A stretch of 16,924 nt of DNA from Candidatus Beckwithbacteria bacterium (GCA_012798485.1 JAAZND010000025.1:1-16924), one strand, 5' to 3'. Counted from the first letter of the stretch, positions 1 to 5,655 are shown. The notes: a model not told the origin generated them from the letters alone. Made by a program: numbers and translations.

Positions 1-129
1 AAACAAAGACTTATCAAGTTTAAAGGGACTAAGAAAAACTTCCATCTTCACCTTAAAGAATGTGAATGGAGATGGAAACAAAACCCTAAACAACTTGAAC
101 AAAAACTTGTCGAATTGTTAAAGTGCTAG
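1..129 (+). CDS. IS1595-family transposase, C-terminal end (partial)
   Basis: An open frame runs from the first base of the window to a TAG at 127-129 and encodes 42 residues. It contains the segment NFHLHLKECEWRW, which I recognise as the conserved end of the ISXO2-like DDE transposase domain of IS1595 elements, whose usual form is close to NFYLHLKECEWRFN. The residues after it (a Gln/Lys/Leu helix ending in LLKC) fit the normal end of these proteins. The catalytic DDE residues lie upstream of the window, so it is not possible to say whether the transposase is intact. Its position just before a tRNA gene and an integrase-like gene marks this as a site of repeated insertion. Confidence 0.75.
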   Translation, partial: KQRLIKFKGTKKNFHLHLKECEWRWKQNPKQLEQKLVELLKC

Positions 130-138
130 TCTAGACCC
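129..138 (+). repeat. possible right terminal repeat of the IS1595 element
   Basis: The 8-bp palindrome GTCTAGAC followed by CC lies directly after the transposase stop, giving an element end that would read GGGTCTAGAC inward. IS1595 ends often begin with GG/GGG, and the gene end normally lies close to the right repeat. The left repeat and target duplication are outside the window, so this is only a position-based guess. Confidence 0.25.
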
Positions 139-321
139 TAAATAATTACTATATTGTTTAAAATTTGCTAAAATACCTATTGTTATCTTCCAAAAGCTAA
201 AGCATTTAGGAGGATCAATAAATAAATTTATTCATTGGGAGATAGTTCCTGTTCGCCGTAAGTGTGCATGTCATAATAGGCTATAAGCCATTTGACAGGC
301 AAACTGGAGGCGGATAATGGT

Positions 322-337
322 TCGCACAAAAGTGCGA
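322..337. other. short perfect hairpin in the 130-391 intergenic region
   Basis: TCGCAC-AAAA-GTGCGA forms a 6-bp stem with a 4-nt loop. It lies in the gene-free stretch between the transposase end and the tRNA. Upstream, a GGCT/AGCC hairpin (279-289) and the CCTGT/ACAGG pair (248-252 with 295-299) suggest further folding. No T-run follows, so it is not an ordinary terminator. I see no ORF with protein-like composition in 130-391. Confidence 0.35.
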
Positions 338-353
338 TAAAGTTTAAGAAATT

Positions 354-381
354 TTGGTTACTCTTTAAAATAGATTAATAA
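354..381 (+). promoter_or_regulatory. possible sigma-70-type promoter of tRNA-Gln
   Basis: TTGGTT (354-359) and TAATAA (376-381) are separated by 16 bp and lie about 10 bp before the tRNA, which would give a very short 5' leader. Both hexamers are imperfect. Confidence 0.3.
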
Positions 382-391
382 TGAAACTCAT

Positions 392-465
392 TGGGAGATC
401 GTCTAATGGTAGGACAGCGGACTCTGAATCCGTTAATCTTGGTTCGAATCCAGGTCTCCCAGCCA
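392..465 (+). tRNA. tRNA-Gln (anticodon CUG)
   Basis: The acceptor stem TGGGAGA (392-398) pairs with TCTCCCA (455-461), followed by discriminator G and an encoded CCA (463-465). The anticodon stem GCGGA/TCCGT (417-421, 429-433) holds the loop CTCTGAA, with anticodon CTG at 424-426 reading CAG codons (Gln). The T-arm contains GGTTCGAATCC. All four arms are intact. The encoded CCA and the adjacent serine recombinase make its 3' end a likely integration target. The antisense strand reads GDLDSNQD, a peptide typical of antisense tRNA-Gln, and the recombinase frame ends inside the gene. Confidence 0.95.
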
Positions 466-828
466 GGAAGGACGAGAGGGTCGCAAAGAGCCCTTTTGGG
501 TTGAATTATCGGGCAATTTTGCAGGTTCGAAAGTTTTTGCTTCCAATTCTCCTAAATTTGCCACTTTCGAACCGTTAGTCTCAACCACGGCATTGTGTAT
601 CAATTTGAAGGCAGGGGTATATTTGTAGGATAGAGTGCTTTCATTGAGAGTCATATTGGTAAAGACAAGGGTGATAAGTCGTCTTTGTTCTTCCAGAAGG
701 TGGTTTTCTTTGGCTTTAAGATAGATTTCTTTGGCTCTTTGGGAGAGTTCATAAAGGTTTACGCCTAAATCAAAGTGGCTGTTTTTGGCTTTGGTATGTT
801 TCTCGATGGCTGCGACAATATCTGCCTT
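433..828 (-). pseudogene. C-terminal remainder of the large serine recombinase after an in-frame amber codon
   Basis: Downstream of the TAG at 829-831 the same reading frame stays open for 131 more codons, to a TAA at 433-435 inside the tRNA gene. The first part (starting KADIVAAIEKHTKAK, then FDLGVNLYELSQRAKEIY) reads like the normal continuation of the recombinase: a coiled-coil and C-terminal subdomain found after the zinc ribbon in related proteins. The last ~30 residues (ending GDLDSNQD) come from the tRNA flank and antisense tRNA, so they probably reflect the insertion junction. An internal ATG at 654 is in frame but unlikely to be a separate gene start. The piece is either lost from a truncated protein or made by amber read-through. 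Confidence 0.75.
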
Positions 829-2037
829 CTATTGGGCATACTGCTTGAATTTCTGGTCGTAGAAGGCTTTGGTGATTTTCTCATCCAGTTTATCGTCATA
901 CAGGCGGTCTAAACGCCTCTCAACCTGTGTCAGGCGGTCTTGAAGCTCTTTGAGACTACTGGCTTCATAGTTAATGGCATCTTGATGGCTTTCTTTGAGT
1001 GCTTTTTTCAGCCATTCGGCAATACGGCTATTTTTTAGCTGTAATCCTTCAAAACCGTCGAGGAGTTGATTTTCGATTTCATCCTCTCTAGTCCATTTTT
1101 TCTGGGAGCAATTACGGTAGTGGTTGCAATGCCCGTAGATGATCCCTTTGTGAATTTCCCAGGTGACCGTGCCTTTGCACTCGGCGCATTTGAGTAATTG
1201 CTTAAGGAGGAACATATGTCTGTTTATTTTTGGTGTATTTTTACCAGCCAGCACTAACTGTATCTTATCAAAAACTTCTTTAGTAATTAAAGGTTCGTGA
1301 CTGCCTTGATAGATTTTTCCTCCCCAAACATTCTTTCCAATGTAGTATGGGTCTTTAAGAAGTTGGTGAACTCGGCTTTTATGGATTTTACCGCCTGTTG
1401 AGGTGCGCAGTCCCGCCTCAAACATCATTTCAGCTAATTTTTCAACAGAGTATTCTCCTGTCGAGTAAAGTTCAAGATGTTTACGCATGATAGGGGCATA
1501 TACTTCATGCGGAACATGGATTTTATGACCTCGTTCACCAACGGTTTTATAGCCTGGTTTAGGACGACAAGGTAACCAGCCCTGTGCCAGCTTTTCTGCC
1601 TGTCCTTTCTTTACTTCTTCAGAAAGATTATCGATGTAATTTTTAGCGAAGACCACCCTAATATCCCAGTTAAGTTTCTCTTGGGAACGAGAGTTTTTAT
1701 GAAGAACCAGCGAATCTTTGACAGAGTGTAGTTGTCGTTCCTCGTCTTCTTCAAGCCATTCATACATATCAACGGAGTCCTTGAAGTTTCGGGTAAAACG
1801 GTCAGCTTTTTCAATGATAATGACTTTGATATTGTTCTTTTTAACATACGCAAACATTGTATTAAAAATCTCTCTCTGTTTTTTACCACTTGCTGATTCA
1901 GACATGGAAAAGATTTTTACAACTTGATAACCTTGTTTTTCAGCATATCCTCTCAATATCTTCTCTTGGGCTGGTAAAGAGTAGCCTGTTTCTTCTTGTT
2001 CTCGACCCGATACTCGGCAAAGTAGGACAGCTTTCAT
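829..2037 (-). CDS. large serine recombinase (site-specific integrase), amber-shortened
   Basis: This 402-aa serine recombinase would cut and rejoin DNA through a phosphoserine link, inserting or excising the element. The N-terminal resolvase domain holds the catalytic Ser10 in CRVSGREQ and the active-site arginines in ADRFTRN (R80, R83). A Recombinase domain (roughly 150-250) follows, then a zinc ribbon with Cys284, Cys287, Cys304 and Cys310, then the start of a coiled coil (about 355-400). The frame stops at TAG 829-831, within the coiled coil, but resumes in phase, so the usual C-terminal tail is missing unless the codon is suppressed. The start overlaps the stop of the upstream ORF (ATGA at 2034-2037), suggesting coupled translation. 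Being adjacent to tRNA-Gln, it is the likely integrase of an element inserted there. Confidence 0.9.
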   Translation of the reverse strand: MKAVLLCRVSGREQEETGYSLPAQEKILRGYAEKQGYQVVKIFSMSESASGKKQREIFNTMFAYVKKNNIKVIIIEKADRFTRNFKDSVDMYEWLEEDEERQLHSVKDSLVLHKNSRSQEKLNWDIRVVFAKNYIDNLSEEVKKGQAEKLAQGWLPCRPKPGYKTVGERGHKIHVPHEVYAPIMRKHLELYSTGEYSVEKLAEMMFEAGLRTSTGGKIHKSRVHQLLKDPYYIGKNVWGGKIYQGSHEPLITKEVFDKIQLVLAGKNTPKINRHMFLLKQLLKCAECKGTVTWEIHKGIIYGHCNHYRNCSQKKWTREDEIENQLLDGFEGLQLKNSRIAEWLKKALKESHQDAINYEASSLKELQDRLTQVERRLDRLYDDKLDEKITKAFYDQKFKQYAQ

Positions 2038-2537
2038 AGGTTTTTGTTGCTAACACAACATATAAACAAACTGTTTGGTAATATCAAGTAATGGTAGGTT
2101 GTAGCCTTGTTTTCTGAACCCATTTGGTAGCATTCCAGTCTTATAACCCTTATGAGCCTTTTCGATCTAATCCAATTCATACCGATTTTAGCTTCAAAAT
2201 CCGCCCAGGTTCTGTATAGGTTCCGTATAGCTTTATTGATGTTGAAGACCACCCAAGTTGTGACCAATTTCTGACCAAATCCTAGCCAAGTTTTAGTCAA
2301 ATTTTGGTCAAGCTGATTAGCTTCAAAAACTAACCAAATTTTGACCAATTTCTGACCAAGCCCGTTTATGAGTTCTTGCCAAACGAGCCAGCGTATTTTT
2401 CCAAAGAGAAAACACAATCTTTTCTTAAAGCTACCGTATAGTAACTGTATATAGGAACTTCTTCTTAAAGGGACAATAAAGTTACTATATAAGGTCACTA
2501 TATAAAGTCTTGTATAAAGTTTCTTAGTGTTTTTCAT
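2034..2537 (-). CDS. hypothetical ORF spanning an 11-bp repeat array (doubtful gene)
   Basis: A 167-codon frame sits exactly between its neighbours: its ATG overlaps the stop of the upstream gene (ATGA) and its stop overlaps the recombinase start. This favours translation. The product, however, has an odd composition (many Leu, Tyr, Trp, Lys) and matches no family I know. Much of the DNA consists of short repeats whose 11-bp period is not a multiple of three, and near the 5' end of degenerate 13-bp ACTTTATATAGTG-like repeats. The frame may be open because the DNA is repetitive, with the real function at DNA level (recombinase or replication protein binding), or it may be a translated spacer that keeps ribosomes flowing into the recombinase. 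Confidence 0.35.
   Translation of the reverse strand: MKNTKKLYTRLYIVTLYSNFIVPLRRSSYIQLLYGSFKKRLCFLFGKIRWLVWQELINGLGQKLVKIWLVFEANQLDQNLTKTWLGFGQKLVTTWVVFNINKAIRNLYRTWADFEAKIGMNWIRSKRLIRVIRLECYQMGSENKATTYHYLILPNSLFICCVSNKNL
2251..2364. repeat. array of nine degenerate 11-bp repeats (iteron-like)
   Basis: On the plus strand six contiguous units of exactly 11 bp run 2251-2316 (ACCCAAGTTGT, GACCAATTTCT, GACCAAATCCT, AGCCAAGTTTT, AGTCAAATTTT, GGTCAAGCTGA). Three more run 2332-2364 (AACCAAATTTT, GACCAATTTCT, GACCAAGCCCG). The core is (G/A)-N-(C/T)-CAA. The 12-mer TTAGCTTCAAAA occurs just before the second block (2317-2328) and again at 2188-2199, where it precedes a further CCCAGGTTCT-like unit. 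An 11-bp spacing places each unit on nearly the same face of the helix, as in iterons or operator arrays. Confidence 0.65.
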
Positions 2538-2938
2538 AAATCATTAGGTATTTCGTCAATATCGATTTCTTCTAGTTTTTCGTCATTTTTGTCCACCTCA
2601 TCCTTATACGTGGCTTCTGCAATATTTTTTTCTCCTTCCTCTTTGTTTCGTAACATACAGAAGGCATCATAAATTTTTTCCTCAATTTGGTCATAGAGCT
2701 TCTTGTCGTTAACCCAAACAGTTAACCCGTAAGTTTGTTTACCATTTTTTATTCCATTTGGGTAACCAGGGGGTTGAATCCAAATTTCCTCTTGAAACCG
2801 TGGGTGCCTTCTATTTGAAGGCATAATTTTCCAACCTTTTGTTTCGAGGATATTGAAGAATATTACTTGAGCTTGAGCGATTAGCTTTGGATGGTTGAAC
2901 ATTCTTATTTTTATAGTTATGTCGTCAATCGTTATCAT
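2534..2938 (-). CDS. SpoVG-like small protein (tentative)
   Basis: This is a 134-aa protein. The N-terminal ~95 residues show alternating beta segments (MITIDDITIKIR, then LIAQAQVIFFN), the turn KGWKIMPSNRR, and a helix LYDQIEEKIYDAF. The order resembles SpoVG, a small nucleic-acid-binding protein, where a similar beta hairpin leads into a conserved MPS motif. The last ~35 residues are a strongly acidic tail (EE, DE, DEIPNDL) that is probably disordered. The start codon is preceded by ATAACT and no Shine-Dalgarno sequence. Its stop overlaps the next ORF (ATGA). It sits in the recombinase cassette and may help regulate or package the element. Family assignment is by pattern only. Confidence 0.5.
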   Translation of the reverse strand: MITIDDITIKIRMFNHPKLIAQAQVIFFNILETKGWKIMPSNRRHPRFQEEIWIQPPGYPNGIKNGKQTYGLTVWVNDKKLYDQIEEKIYDAFCMLRNKEEGEKNIAEATYKDEVDKNDEKLEEIDIDEIPNDL

Positions 2939-2964
2939 AGTTATTTAAATTAAGTTTTTTGGTT

Positions 2965-3351
2965 TCAACTTATCTCTCTCGTTTGGTGGCTTTTCCTTGC
3001 GAGAGATAGGCTAAAAATTGTCAATATGGCTGGATGGAGCTGATATTCGTTCTTAGAAAAAACCCATACCCCTTTGTCATTTTGTTTCTTACCTCGTTTA
3101 ATAGTGACTACTGGTAAGCCACTGAAGGTCTTCTTTTCTAGTTTGCTTAGTCGTTTACTAATACTGGCAATATCGGCTAGCCCTAAGACGGCACATAAAT
3201 CTTCCAAAGATGGATTGCACTTCCCTTGTTTGTCTACATAAGCAGCTAAGGCGGTTAATGTTTGCCAATCAACAGGACTTATTTCTATCAAAAGCCCGTC
3301 TTTGATAATTGGTGCGCTCCAGATACAGAAATTGTTACTTTTGTTTTTCAT
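2965..3351 (-). CDS. winged-helix (HTH_36-like) DNA-binding protein
   Basis: This 128-aa protein has a central segment (about 25-80) reading SPVDWQTLTALAAYVDK, then GKCNPSLEDLCAVLGL, then a helix ISKRLSKLEKK. This is the pattern of HTH_36 winged-helix domains used by replication initiators and replisome organisers of plasmids and phages: a first helix, the G-x-C-x-PS turn, then a recognition helix pairing with xxSxxLxxLE. A two-stranded wing (VVTIKRGKKQ and VWVFSKNEYQL) follows. The start is preceded by TAAACT, where TAA is the stop of the upstream gene, so re-initiation is likely. It could bind the nearby 11-bp repeats, but that is inference. Confidence 0.7.
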   Translation of the reverse strand: MKNKSNNFCIWSAPIIKDGLLIEISPVDWQTLTALAAYVDKQGKCNPSLEDLCAVLGLADIASISKRLSKLEKKTFSGLPVVTIKRGKKQNDKGVWVFSKNEYQLHPAILTIFSLSLARKSHQTREIS

Positions 3352-3354
3352 AGT

Positions 3355-3792
3355 TTAGACTGTTAAACTCTTTCTCTTTTTGGCTTCGGCAATGCCCCTT
3401 TTTATGACTCGACTAAGTGCTGTCTTGTAATACTTCGTCCACAGTTCCTTGACCCATTCTTCGCCTGAGAGAACCGTCAACAAATCTATACCCTTCATTC
3501 CCAGAAGAAATGAGAAGCGAATATAGTCATTGCAGTTTCTACTCAGACGCTCAATGTCGTAAACAATGAGAGCCTTAGCTTTTTTCTTTTTGCAAAGGGT
3601 TAATAGATTGGACAAGCGCTTTTTTGAGCCATTCAGACCACTGACTCCTTCATGCGAAACTGTGTTGACTACGGTTAACCCAGATTTTTTAGCCAGTGCT
3701 AAACATGCCTGAATTTGCTGTTGGATACCTATGCTACTATCATCCTGACCTTTACAGGCTGTTCTAGCATAAATAATGGCTTTTTTATTCAT
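3355..3792 (-). CDS. small serine recombinase homologue lacking the catalytic serine
   Basis: A 145-aa protein with a resolvase fold: beta strand AIIYARTACKGQ, the Q-rich helix, the HEGVSG loop, and VYDIERLSRN carrying the two conserved arginines (R82, R85). In active enzymes the first strand reads Y-A-R-(V/T)-S-x-x-x-Q; here the Ser position is Ala12, four residues before the Gln, so strand cleavage is not expected. It has no Recombinase domain or zinc ribbon and ends after the E-helix region (IKRGIAEAKKRK). I chose ATG 3792 because AAGGGGGG lies 5 nt upstream. In-frame ATGs at 3813 (after ATAACT) and 3831 are alternatives. It overlaps the 58-aa gene and may act as a regulator or partner of the large recombinase. 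Confidence 0.8.
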   Translation of the reverse strand: MNKKAIIYARTACKGQDDSSIGIQQQIQACLALAKKSGLTVVNTVSHEGVSGLNGSKKRLSNLLTLCKKKKAKALIVYDIERLSRNCNDYIRFSFLLGMKGIDLLTVLSGEEWVKELWTKYYKTALSRVIKRGIAEAKKRKSLTV

Positions 3793-3961
3793 GATTACCC
3801 CCCTTCGTTTCATAGTTATATTTCGCTTCAATTTTTAATAAGGTCTCGATAAATGCTAGTAGCTCAGCGCCGATATCTGTAACCTCTTGGAGAGTCAGTT
3901 TCAGGTCAAATTCCTCCTCCAAAATTTGCTTTAGTTCTAGTAATAAATTTCTGCTTATCAT
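3785..3961 (-). CDS. 58-aa hypothetical helical protein
   Basis: A short gene filling the space between the DUF5659-like gene and the recombinase homologue. It begins MISRNLLLELKQILEEEF and continues DLKLTLQEVTDIGAELLAF, a pattern of two or three amphipathic helices. I recognise it as a type of ~50-60-aa protein common beside resolvases in CPR mobile cassettes (form: LxEFKxIYxEEFGxxLxxxEAxxxGxxLLxLF), though I know no function. Its ATG follows the upstream stop by 2 nt (TAACTATG). Its end overlaps the start of the next gene by 8 nt (3785-3792), indicating coupled translation. No Shine-Dalgarno sequence is present. Confidence 0.75.
   Translation of the reverse strand: MISRNLLLELKQILEEEFDLKLTLQEVTDIGAELLAFIETLLKIEAKYNYETKGGNHE
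3798..3805 (-). promoter_or_regulatory. strong Shine-Dalgarno sequence
   Basis: AAGGGGGG on the minus strand, 5 nt before ATG 3792. It is one of few clear ribosome binding sites in the cassette and decides the start of the small recombinase homologue. Confidence 0.6.
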
Positions 3962-3963
3962 AG

Positions 3964-4212
3964 TTATTCGTTGGCATACAGGCGTGCTTTTACGACACGC
4001 AACTGGTTAAAATAAGTTTGCGGTGAGATTTTGAGTTCATTGCGATAATATTTTTCGACAAGCTCTTGGAGCTCTTTTGTGTTGCGGAAGATGAATACAG
4101 CCTTACGAGGGTTGGAGCGATCAATGTCTTCGATGGGGAAGAATAAAGAAATTGTGGTCGAAAGAGATAAATCGCTTGTTTGATAGTAATGCTCGTTTAA
4201 TTGCTGGGTCAT
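3964..4212 (-). CDS. DUF5659-like protein
   Basis: This 82-aa protein has the order YYQTSDLSLSTTISLFFPIEDIDRSNPRKAVFIFR, followed by a helix ELQELVEKYYRNELKISP and YFNQLRVVKARLY. I recognise this as the DUF5659 type: a TxDLxLAxxL start, a hydrophobic strand, RKxxFxF, and a final FNQLKxLKxRLY helix. The family recurs in CPR mobile cassettes beside resolvases and has no known function. The start codon is preceded by ATAACT. A terminator-like hairpin with seven Ts ends only 6 nt upstream of the start, so expression must depend on read-through, RNA processing or an unseen promoter. Confidence 0.7.
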   Translation of the reverse strand: MTQQLNEHYYQTSDLSLSTTISLFFPIEDIDRSNPRKAVFIFRNTKELQELVEKYYRNELKISPQTYFNQLRVVKARLYANE

Positions 4213-4218
4213 AGTTAT

Positions 4219-4248
4219 AAAAAAACTAGGCTGTTAACATAAGCCTAG
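4219..4248 (-). terminator. rho-independent terminator
   Basis: Read on the minus strand, CTAGGCT (4248-4242) and AGCCTAG (4232-4226) form a perfect 7-bp stem around a 9-nt loop, followed at once by seven Ts (4225-4219). It lies 29 bp after the end of the 306-aa gene at 4278, where a terminator is expected, and directly before the ATG at 4212. Confidence 0.8.
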
Positions 4249-4277
4249 CTCCTAGGGGGTTATATAAAGTTATCTAA

Positions 4278-5198
4278 CTATTTAGCCTGGGAAGGGAGGT
4301 ATTTTGGGTTAACGAAAGTGGTTTTGGTTTTGACTCCAATAAGGTCATCGATAGTTGTGCTTATGGCGACCTTCTTGTTTATTTCTCGTCCCGCATTATA
4401 AACTTTACGCCAGGCATCTTTATTCTCATAATTTCCACCCCACGCCTCTAATATCTCGTCATAAGACCAGTGTTTAAGCATTGATTTTTTATCTCTAAAT
4501 AGAACTTTACAGAGAGCATCTTGATCTCCTTCTGGAATAAGGATTTCCTTACCTTTGAAAGACAATCTAAATGATTCATAGGAGAGGTTTGGTTCTATAA
4601 GATTGATCAATTTTCTTTTAAGTTTTATTGTGGCGGTTGGAACTTGAAAAGTAATGAAATCGCTTCTTGTTTGACCCATTGATGGAATTTCCCATCCTTG
4701 ATAAGTATTTTTGTGGGGTTTTGAAACACCTTCTTGTAGACTGATAATAGATATCAGATTCTCAAACTCTAAAGCTATTAAAGTTTCAACAAAATTTATT
4801 TTTGCAGGATTTTCTCCAAAGAGAAATGCATCGTACTCGGAGTGTAATGGAATTTTCAATCCATACCGCTTTACGTAATTTGCAATTTCTTTTATAAAGT
4901 TATTCTTTTGGTATTCGTAGGAGTATTTTATAAGGTCTGGGTTTTGAATTTCTCTTAGATATTTTCCAGAGATAAAGTTGTTTACACTCTGATTGAAAAT
5001 TTTAATCAATTCATCTTTACCTTTGACGAGGATAGATTGCATTTCTTTGGAATCCTTATCGCTTAGAGAATAGATGTTTGAATAGCGTTTTATGATTTCT
5101 GAGGATTTTTCTTTACTAAATAGAAATTGTCTGAGGATGATCAGTTTTACGCTAAAAACTCTTTGACTTCTGTATTCTTCGTCAATTTTTATTGTCAT
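4278..5198 (-). CDS. hypothetical protein with a C-terminal winged-helix-like domain
   Basis: A 306-aa protein whose N-terminal two-thirds is helical, rich in Lys, Ile and Asn, and matches nothing I recognise. The last ~95 residues (from RLSFKGKEILIP) have the layout of a wing-helix domain seen at the end of many CPR hypothetical proteins: a two-stranded start, a Cys-Lys-x-Leu-Phe helix, the DEILEAWGG segment, then a helix WRKVYNAGREINKKV and a final strand. The frame can be extended to a TTG at 5258, but that TTG forms part of a possible -35 (TTGATA, 17 bp before TAACAT), so I prefer the ATG at 5198. It is divergent from the HTH gene at 5261 and ends before a clear terminator. Confidence 0.7.
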   Translation of the reverse strand: MTIKIDEEYRSQRVFSVKLIILRQFLFSKEKSSEIIKRYSNIYSLSDKDSKEMQSILVKGKDELIKIFNQSVNNFISGKYLREIQNPDLIKYSYEYQKNNFIKEIANYVKRYGLKIPLHSEYDAFLFGENPAKINFVETLIALEFENLISIISLQEGVSKPHKNTYQGWEIPSMGQTRSDFITFQVPTATIKLKRKLINLIEPNLSYESFRLSFKGKEILIPEGDQDALCKVLFRDKKSMLKHWSYDEILEAWGGNYENKDAWRKVYNAGREINKKVAISTTIDDLIGVKTKTTFVNPKYLPSQAK

Positions 5199-5225
5199 AC
5201 TTGCAATAAACTGTTGCTTATTGTA

Positions 5226-5237
5226 GTTAATGTTAAC
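5226..5237. promoter_or_regulatory. possible operator between divergent genes
   Basis: GTTAATGTTAAC is a 5-bp inverted repeat with a 2-bp centre, inside a wider imperfect inverted repeat (about 5214-5243). It lies between the HTH gene (start 5261) and the divergent gene (ATG 5198). For the plus strand, TACTAT (5248-5253) could be a -10 giving an almost leaderless transcript. This arrangement suits autoregulation by the small HTH protein, but there is no direct evidence. Confidence 0.35.
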
Positions 5238-5260
5238 AAATAGCGAGTTTACTATCAATT

Positions 5261-5452
5261 ATGACTGACCAAACTGTTCCACAACTTCTAACCTTATCGC
5301 AGGCAAGTAAATTACTGAGTGTTCACCCTAACACCCTTCGCCAGTGGGACAAAAAGGGAATACTTCAATCTGTTCGTTTTGGTCAAAGGAAAGATAGGCG
5401 TTATAAAAAAGAAGATATTTTAAGACTTATGCACGGCAGAGATAAGCCGTAG
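5261..5452 (+). CDS. small MerR/excisionase-type HTH protein
   Basis: This 63-aa DNA-binding protein is a single winged-helix domain of the MerR/Xis (HTH_17) type. TLSQASKLLSVHPNTLRQWDKKG is the helix-turn-helix and RYKKEDILRLM is the closing helix. There is no effector or oligomerisation domain, so it is a regulator or recombination directionality factor rather than a full MerR sensor. It is clearly homologous to the HTH gene at 15735-15926 (same length and layout, with VH-x-x-TLR-x-WD and DRRYK-x-ED in both). It starts divergently from the 306-aa gene, without a Shine-Dalgarno sequence. The candidate structured RNA begins about 50 bp after its stop. Confidence 0.8.
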   Translation: MTDQTVPQLLTLSQASKLLSVHPNTLRQWDKKGILQSVRFGQRKDRRYKKEDILRLMHGRDKP

Positions 5453-5500
5453 AATTTAACAATCTAACCGCCTAAACCCCAAAAGGGCATGGCAATTAAA

Positions 5501-5627
5501 ACCTTCCCAGGAGAAAGCTCCTCGTCAGAGCACCTGGGAAGGTCATACCTCGAAAGGGGTATGGGTAGTCGAAAGGCTATCGCTGGCGGGGAGCTTTTTG
5601 TTTGGATTTGACTTTTCTCCCCAAGCG
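5501..5627 (+). ncRNA. candidate structured RNA (tandem GAAA-tetraloop hairpins)
   Basis: Three helices abut without gaps. P1: ACCTTCCCAGG (5501-5511) pairs with CCTGGGAAGGT (5533-5543), with an inner GCTC/GAGC stem (5517-5520, 5528-5531). P2: CATACCTC-GAAA-GGGGTATG (5544-5563). P3: GGTAGTC-GAAA-GGCTATC (5564-5581). A fourth pair, GGGGAG (5588-5593) with CTCCCC (5617-5622), is extended by CGCT/AGCG. CGGGGAGC (5587-5594), followed by TTTTT, can instead pair with GCTCCTCG (5517-5524) in P1, an alternative fold or pseudoknot of the sort used by attenuators and riboswitches. I do not recognise a known RNA class. It lies in a 203-bp gap upstream of a membrane-protein gene. The minus-strand frame over it (5464-5652) mostly reads through the stems and is not convincing as a gene. 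Confidence 0.5.
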
Positions 5628-5655
5628 AAGTTAACATAGCCAACCATATCAAAAT

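Noticed and set aside
381..578. 65-codon plus-strand frame across the tRNA
   Set aside because: It translates the tRNA gene itself; the tRNA explains the sequence.
433..654. Separate 73-aa gene starting at the internal ATG
   Set aside because: It is in the same frame as the recombinase and is its C-terminal continuation after the amber codon.
2251..2364. CRISPR array
   Set aside because: Units are contiguous 11-mers without spacers and no cas genes are present.
5199..5258. TTG start for the 306-aa gene
   Set aside because: The TTG is better explained as part of a -35 element; the ATG at 5198 follows a plausible promoter. Still possible.
5464..5652. 62-codon minus-strand frame over the candidate RNA
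   Set aside because: It mostly reads through complementary stems, has no family resemblance and no ribosome binding site.
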